9,290 bases of DNA from an uncultured Erysipelotrichaceae bacterium (GTDB lineage Bacteria; Bacillota_I; Bacilli_A; Acholeplasmatales; Anaeroplasmataceae). The translations under genes were made by a program, and so were the position numbers. The stretch is taken from contig CACZRY010000058.1 of NCBI GenBank assembly GCA_902783745.1, positions 1 through 9,290 on the forward strand. Direction: 5' to 3'. The notes under the pieces are model-generated. The model saw only the letters and a list, made by a program, of their open reading frames with translations. It did no database searches and was not told the origin of the DNA. Positions within the stretch are counted from its first letter, which is position 1, and every line of letters begins with the position of its first letter. This document shows, in pieces, positions 6,313 to 9,290 of this stretch.

Positions 6313-7170
6313 ATGGGAAATAATATTGATTTATCAATTAGAGCAGAGGTGCTATCAGAAGCACTTCCATATATCTTAAAATATAGAGATAAGATTATCG
6401 TTGTTAAATATGGTGGAAATGCCATGATTAACGAAGATTTAAAAAAGCATGTTATGGAAGATTTAGTAATGCTTAGAAGTGTAGGCATGAAGGTTGTATT
6501 AGTTCATGGTGGTGGACCTGAAATTAATGATATGCTTAAAAAAATCGGCAAGGAATCTAAATTTGTTAATGGCTTAAGAGTAACAGATGAAGAAACAGTA
6601 GAAGTTGTAACTGAGGTTTTAGCTGGTAAGGTTAATAAGAACTTAGTTAAGCAATTAAATATTGCTGGTGCAAAGGCTGTTGGTCTTGCTGGATTAGATG
6701 CTGGATTAATTAAAGCAGATTTTAAAAATCCTGAATTAGGATATGTTGGTAATATTACTGATGTTGATCCATCTATTATTATTGATACATTAAATGCTGG
6801 ATATATTCCTGTTGTATCAACAATTGGATATGACAATTTAGGTAATGTTTATAACATTAATGCTGATACTGCAGCTGCTAGAATTGCTGGTGCATTAAAA
6901 GCAGAAAAATTTATCGCAATGACAGATATTGTTGGTGTATTAAAGGATAAGGATGATCCAAAATCTTTATTACCATTTATATATGTTTCAGATATTAAAT
7001 CTTTAGAAAAGCAAGGAATTATTGCTGGCGGTATGATACCAAAGATTGAATGTTGCCTTGAAGCAAAAAGAATGGGCGTTAATAATGTAGTTATTATTGA
7101 TGGTAGAGTTCCTCATTCAATCTTAATTGAAGTATTAACTGACAAAGGTTTAGGAACTGAATTTAAGTAG
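6313..7170 (+). CDS. argB: Acetylglutamate kinase, arginine-inhibited type
   Basis: Phosphorylates N-acetylglutamate with ATP, usually the controlled step of the acetyl-recycling pathway. At 285 residues it is longer than the E. coli enzyme and has the N-terminal helix segment (about residues 10-25) that builds the arginine-sensitive hexamer. Core motifs are KYGGNAM (32-38), HGGGPE (65-70), GLR (87-89), NINAD (181-185) and GGMIPK (239-244). The C-terminal HSILIE (268-273) with GLGT (279-282) matches the arginine-site signature of inhibitable enzymes. Feedback inhibition by arginine is therefore expected. It begins 8 nt after argJ without a clear Shine-Dalgarno sequence (only GAAG nearby), unlike the other operon genes, and probably relies on coupling to argJ translation. 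Confidence 0.97.
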   Translation: MGNNIDLSIRAEVLSEALPYILKYRDKIIVVKYGGNAMINEDLKKHVMEDLVMLRSVGMKVVLVHGGGPEINDMLKKIGKESKFVNGLRVTDEETVEVVTEVLAGKVNKNLVKQLNIAGAKAVGLAGLDAGLIKADFKNPELGYVGNITDVDPSIIIDTLNAGYIPVVSTIGYDNLGNVYNINADTAAARIAGALKAEKFIAMTDIVGVLKDKDDPKSLLPFIYVSDIKSLEKQGIIAGGMIPKIECCLEAKRMGVNNVVIIDGRVPHSILIEVLTDKGLGTEFK

Positions 7171-7180
7171 GAGTTGTTTT

Positions 7181-8365
7181 ATGAATAAGAAAGCTTTAAC
7201 AATTGAAAATAATGATAAAACATATATTGCAAATACTTATAAAAGATTTGATATATGTATTGAAAAAGGTGAAGGTGCAAAGCTTTACGATTATGATGGT
7301 AAGGAATATATCGATTTCTCATCAGGAATTGGTACATTATCATTTGGTGTAAAGGATAATGAATGGATTAATGCAGTTACTAATCAAATTAATCTAATTC
7401 AACATACATCTAACCTTTACTATAACGAACCACAAACAAAGCTTGCAAAGCTTTTATGTGAGAAAACTGGAATGAAGAAGGTTTTCTTCTCAAATTCTGG
7501 TGCTGAATCAAATGAATGTGCAATTAAAACTGCAAGAAAATATTCATATGACAAATATGGCGAAGGAAGATATGAAATTATTTGTTTAGAAAACAGCTTC
7601 CATGGTAGAACTATTGCAACATTATCTGCAACAGGACAAGATGTTTTCCATCAGTATTTCATGCCATTTGTTGATGGATTTAAATTCGCAAAAGCAAATG
7701 ATAACAAGTCAGTTGATGACCTTATTTCAAATAAAACTTGTGCAATTATGCTTGAAACTATTCAAGGTGAAGCAGGAGTTAATGATTTAAATGAAGATTT
7801 CATTAAGCACATTGATGAATTATGTAAGAAGCATGATTTAGTATTTATTGTTGATGAGGTTCAAACTGGTAATGGTAGAACAGGTTATTTCTATTCTTAT
7901 ATGCAATATGGTGTAACACCTGATGTTGTAACAACAGCTAAAGGTATTGCAGGTGGTCTTCCTATGGGTGCAATTTTATTCTCAGATAAGGTTGAACATA
8001 CATTAGGATATGGTGAGCATGGTTCTACATTTGGTGGTAACCCTGTATGTGCCGCTGCAGCATATTCAATCATATCAAGAATTGATGATAATTTATTAGC
8101 ACATGTAAAAGAAATGGGTGCTATTATTAGAGAAAGATTAACAGGTGTAAAACATGTTAAAAAGATTACAGGCAAGGGATTAATTGTAGGTATTCAATTT
8201 GATGATGCTGTAACAAACCTTGATATCTGTAAAAAGGCAATGGACAATGGTGTAATTTGCTTAACAGCAAAGAAAAACTTACGTCTATTACCTCCACTAT
8301 CTATAACTAAGGAGGAATTAAACTTAGGTTTAGATAGACTTATAAAAACAATAGAGGAGGCATAA
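7181..8365 (+). CDS. argD: Acetylornithine aminotransferase
   Basis: PLP-dependent transfer of an amino group from glutamate to N-acetylglutamate semialdehyde, giving N-acetylornithine. The 394-residue class III aminotransferase has NSGAESNECAIK (105-116) for cofactor phosphate binding and SFHGRT (139-144). The aspartate that contacts the pyridine nitrogen is Asp225 in VDEVQTGNGRTG, and Lys254 in TTAKGIAGGLPMG is the Schiff-base lysine. NLRLLPPL (366-373) carries the substrate-carboxylate arginine Arg368. TAGGAG overlaps the argB stop and lies seven bases upstream of the ATG. Related aminotransferases (ornithine, succinylornithine, GABA) share these motifs; the position between argB and argF decides the call. 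Confidence 0.96.
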   Translation: MNKKALTIENNDKTYIANTYKRFDICIEKGEGAKLYDYDGKEYIDFSSGIGTLSFGVKDNEWINAVTNQINLIQHTSNLYYNEPQTKLAKLLCEKTGMKKVFFSNSGAESNECAIKTARKYSYDKYGEGRYEIICLENSFHGRTIATLSATGQDVFHQYFMPFVDGFKFAKANDNKSVDDLISNKTCAIMLETIQGEAGVNDLNEDFIKHIDELCKKHDLVFIVDEVQTGNGRTGYFYSYMQYGVTPDVVTTAKGIAGGLPMGAILFSDKVEHTLGYGEHGSTFGGNPVCAAAAYSIISRIDDNLLAHVKEMGAIIRERLTGVKHVKKITGKGLIVGIQFDDAVTNLDICKKAMDNGVICLTAKKNLRLLPPLSITKEELNLGLDRLIKTIEEA

Positions 8366-8369
8366 AAAT

Positions 8370-9287
8370 ATGAAACATTTATTAAAGCTTGAAGATTTAA
8401 GCAAAAATGAAATTCTAGAAATATTAAATATTGCTGACCAATTAAAATATGAACGTAAGCACGGAATTGAGCATCCTATCCTAAAGGGTAAGAAGCTTGG
8501 TATGATTTTCCAAAAATCATCAACTCGTACTCGTGTATCTTTTGAGGTAGGTATTTATGAATTAGGAGGATATGGTTTATTCTTATCTAACCGTGATCTT
8601 CAAATAGGACGTGGTGAACCTGTTCAGGATACTGCAAGAGTATTATCTCGTTACCTAGATGGTATTATGATTCGTACATATGAGCAAAAGGAAGTAGAAG
8701 ATTTTGCAAAATATGGTTCAATTCCTGTAATTAACGCTTTAACAGATTATTGTCATCCATGTCAGGTATTAGCTGACTTAATGACAATAAGAGAATTTAA
8801 GGGCACTTTTGAAGGCTTGAAGGTATGTTTTATCGGTGACGGTAATAATATGGCAAATTCAATTATTGTTGGTGCATTAAAATTAGGTATGAAAGCATCT
8901 ATCGCATCTCCTAAGGGATATGAGATTTGTGATCATATTAAAGAATTTGCAAAACAATACCCAGGAATGTTTGAAATGACAAATGATCCTATGGTTGCTG
9001 CAAAGGATGCAGATGTAATTTTTACAGATGTATGGGCATCTATGGGTGATGAGGATGAAATTGATGTTCGTAAGAAAGCATTTGGTGGAGTATATCAAGT
9101 TAATAAGGAATTATTAAGTGTTGCTCATCCTGAATGTATGTTACAACATTGTCTTCCTGCACATAGAGGAGAAGAAATTACGGAAGATGTATTTGAAGCT
9201 CATGCAGATGAAATATTTGAGGAAGCAGAAAATAGATTACATGCTCAACAGGCTGTAATGGTAATGTTAATGAAGGATAATAAGTAA
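8370..9287 (+). CDS. argF: Ornithine carbamoyltransferase
   Basis: Makes citrulline from ornithine and carbamoyl phosphate. The 305-residue protein is full length. STRTR (51-55) binds the carbamoyl phosphate, and HPCQ (129-132) is the second conserved phosphate-domain motif. TDVWASMGDE (219-228) contains the SMG ornithine loop, and HCLPAHRGEE (260-269) holds the catalytic-site cysteine Cys261. The SMG loop favours ornithine over the acetylornithine or succinylornithine used by related transferases. A GAGGAGG site inside the end of argD lies nine bases before the ATG, and the gap is 4 nt. The biosynthetic context argues for the anabolic enzyme, not the catabolic one of the deiminase pathway. 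The stop codon lies 3 nt from the window end, so any terminator or further operon gene is out of view. Confidence 0.97.
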   Translation: MKHLLKLEDLSKNEILEILNIADQLKYERKHGIEHPILKGKKLGMIFQKSSTRTRVSFEVGIYELGGYGLFLSNRDLQIGRGEPVQDTARVLSRYLDGIMIRTYEQKEVEDFAKYGSIPVINALTDYCHPCQVLADLMTIREFKGTFEGLKVCFIGDGNNMANSIIVGALKLGMKASIASPKGYEICDHIKEFAKQYPGMFEMTNDPMVAAKDADVIFTDVWASMGDEDEIDVRKKAFGGVYQVNKELLSVAHPECMLQHCLPAHRGEEITEDVFEAHADEIFEEAENRLHAQQAVMVMLMKDNK

Positions 9288-9290
9288 AAA

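Noticed and set aside
1..9290. Recoded TGA, suggested by the absence of TGA stops
   Set aside because: No gene has an in-frame TGA, tryptophan is TGG, and eight genes are too few for the absence to mean anything.
1..9290. CRISPR arrays, insertion sequences, tRNA or rRNA genes, phage genes
   Set aside because: No spaced direct repeats, transposase motifs, tRNA cloverleaf signatures or phage-like proteins were seen on either strand.

Overview
The window is AT-rich and reads as chromosomal DNA of a low-GC Gram-positive bacterium (Bacillota). The pointers are a canonical T-box leader, strong AGGAGG-type ribosome binding sites, sigma-A type promoters and Firmicute-like protein sequences. Clostridia are more likely than Bacilli, but I cannot name a genus. 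Every gene ends in TAA or TAG, no in-frame TGA is read through, and tryptophan is TGG, so the standard bacterial code fits.

Layout: hslO, encoding the redox chaperone Hsp33, lies at the left on the minus strand (9-884). A 588-nt divergent intergenic region follows (885-1472). From 1473 to 9287 runs one plus-strand operon, argG-argH-argC-argJ-argB-argD-argF. Gaps after argH are only 4 to 10 nt, and several Shine-Dalgarno sequences overlap the preceding stop codon. The largest gap, argG-argH, is 39 nt.

Together the seven genes make arginine from glutamate by the acetyl-recycling route. ArgJ makes N-acetylglutamate and recovers its acetyl group, then ArgB, ArgC and ArgD lead to acetylornithine. 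ArgJ releases ornithine, ArgF makes citrulline, and ArgG plus ArgH make arginine. ArgB has the N-terminal helix and C-terminal signature of arginine-inhibited NAGK, so feedback control is expected. No argA, argR, carA or carB lies in the window.

The most interesting part is the leader between the argG promoter (1045-1072) and the argG start. It holds two attenuators in series. The second (about 1241-1435) is an unmistakable T-box with stem I, stem III, the T-box sequence and a terminator/antiterminator pair, but it lacks stem II. Its specifier aligns as GAG (Glu); the stem I region has no CGN triplet, and its only AGR triplets lie outside the specifier loop. The first (about 1079-1228) matches no RNA family I know. 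It has a 15-position hairpin, an intrinsic terminator, and a duplicated GTCCTTT element that allows mutually exclusive terminator and antiterminator helices. It is the best candidate here for an undescribed regulatory element.
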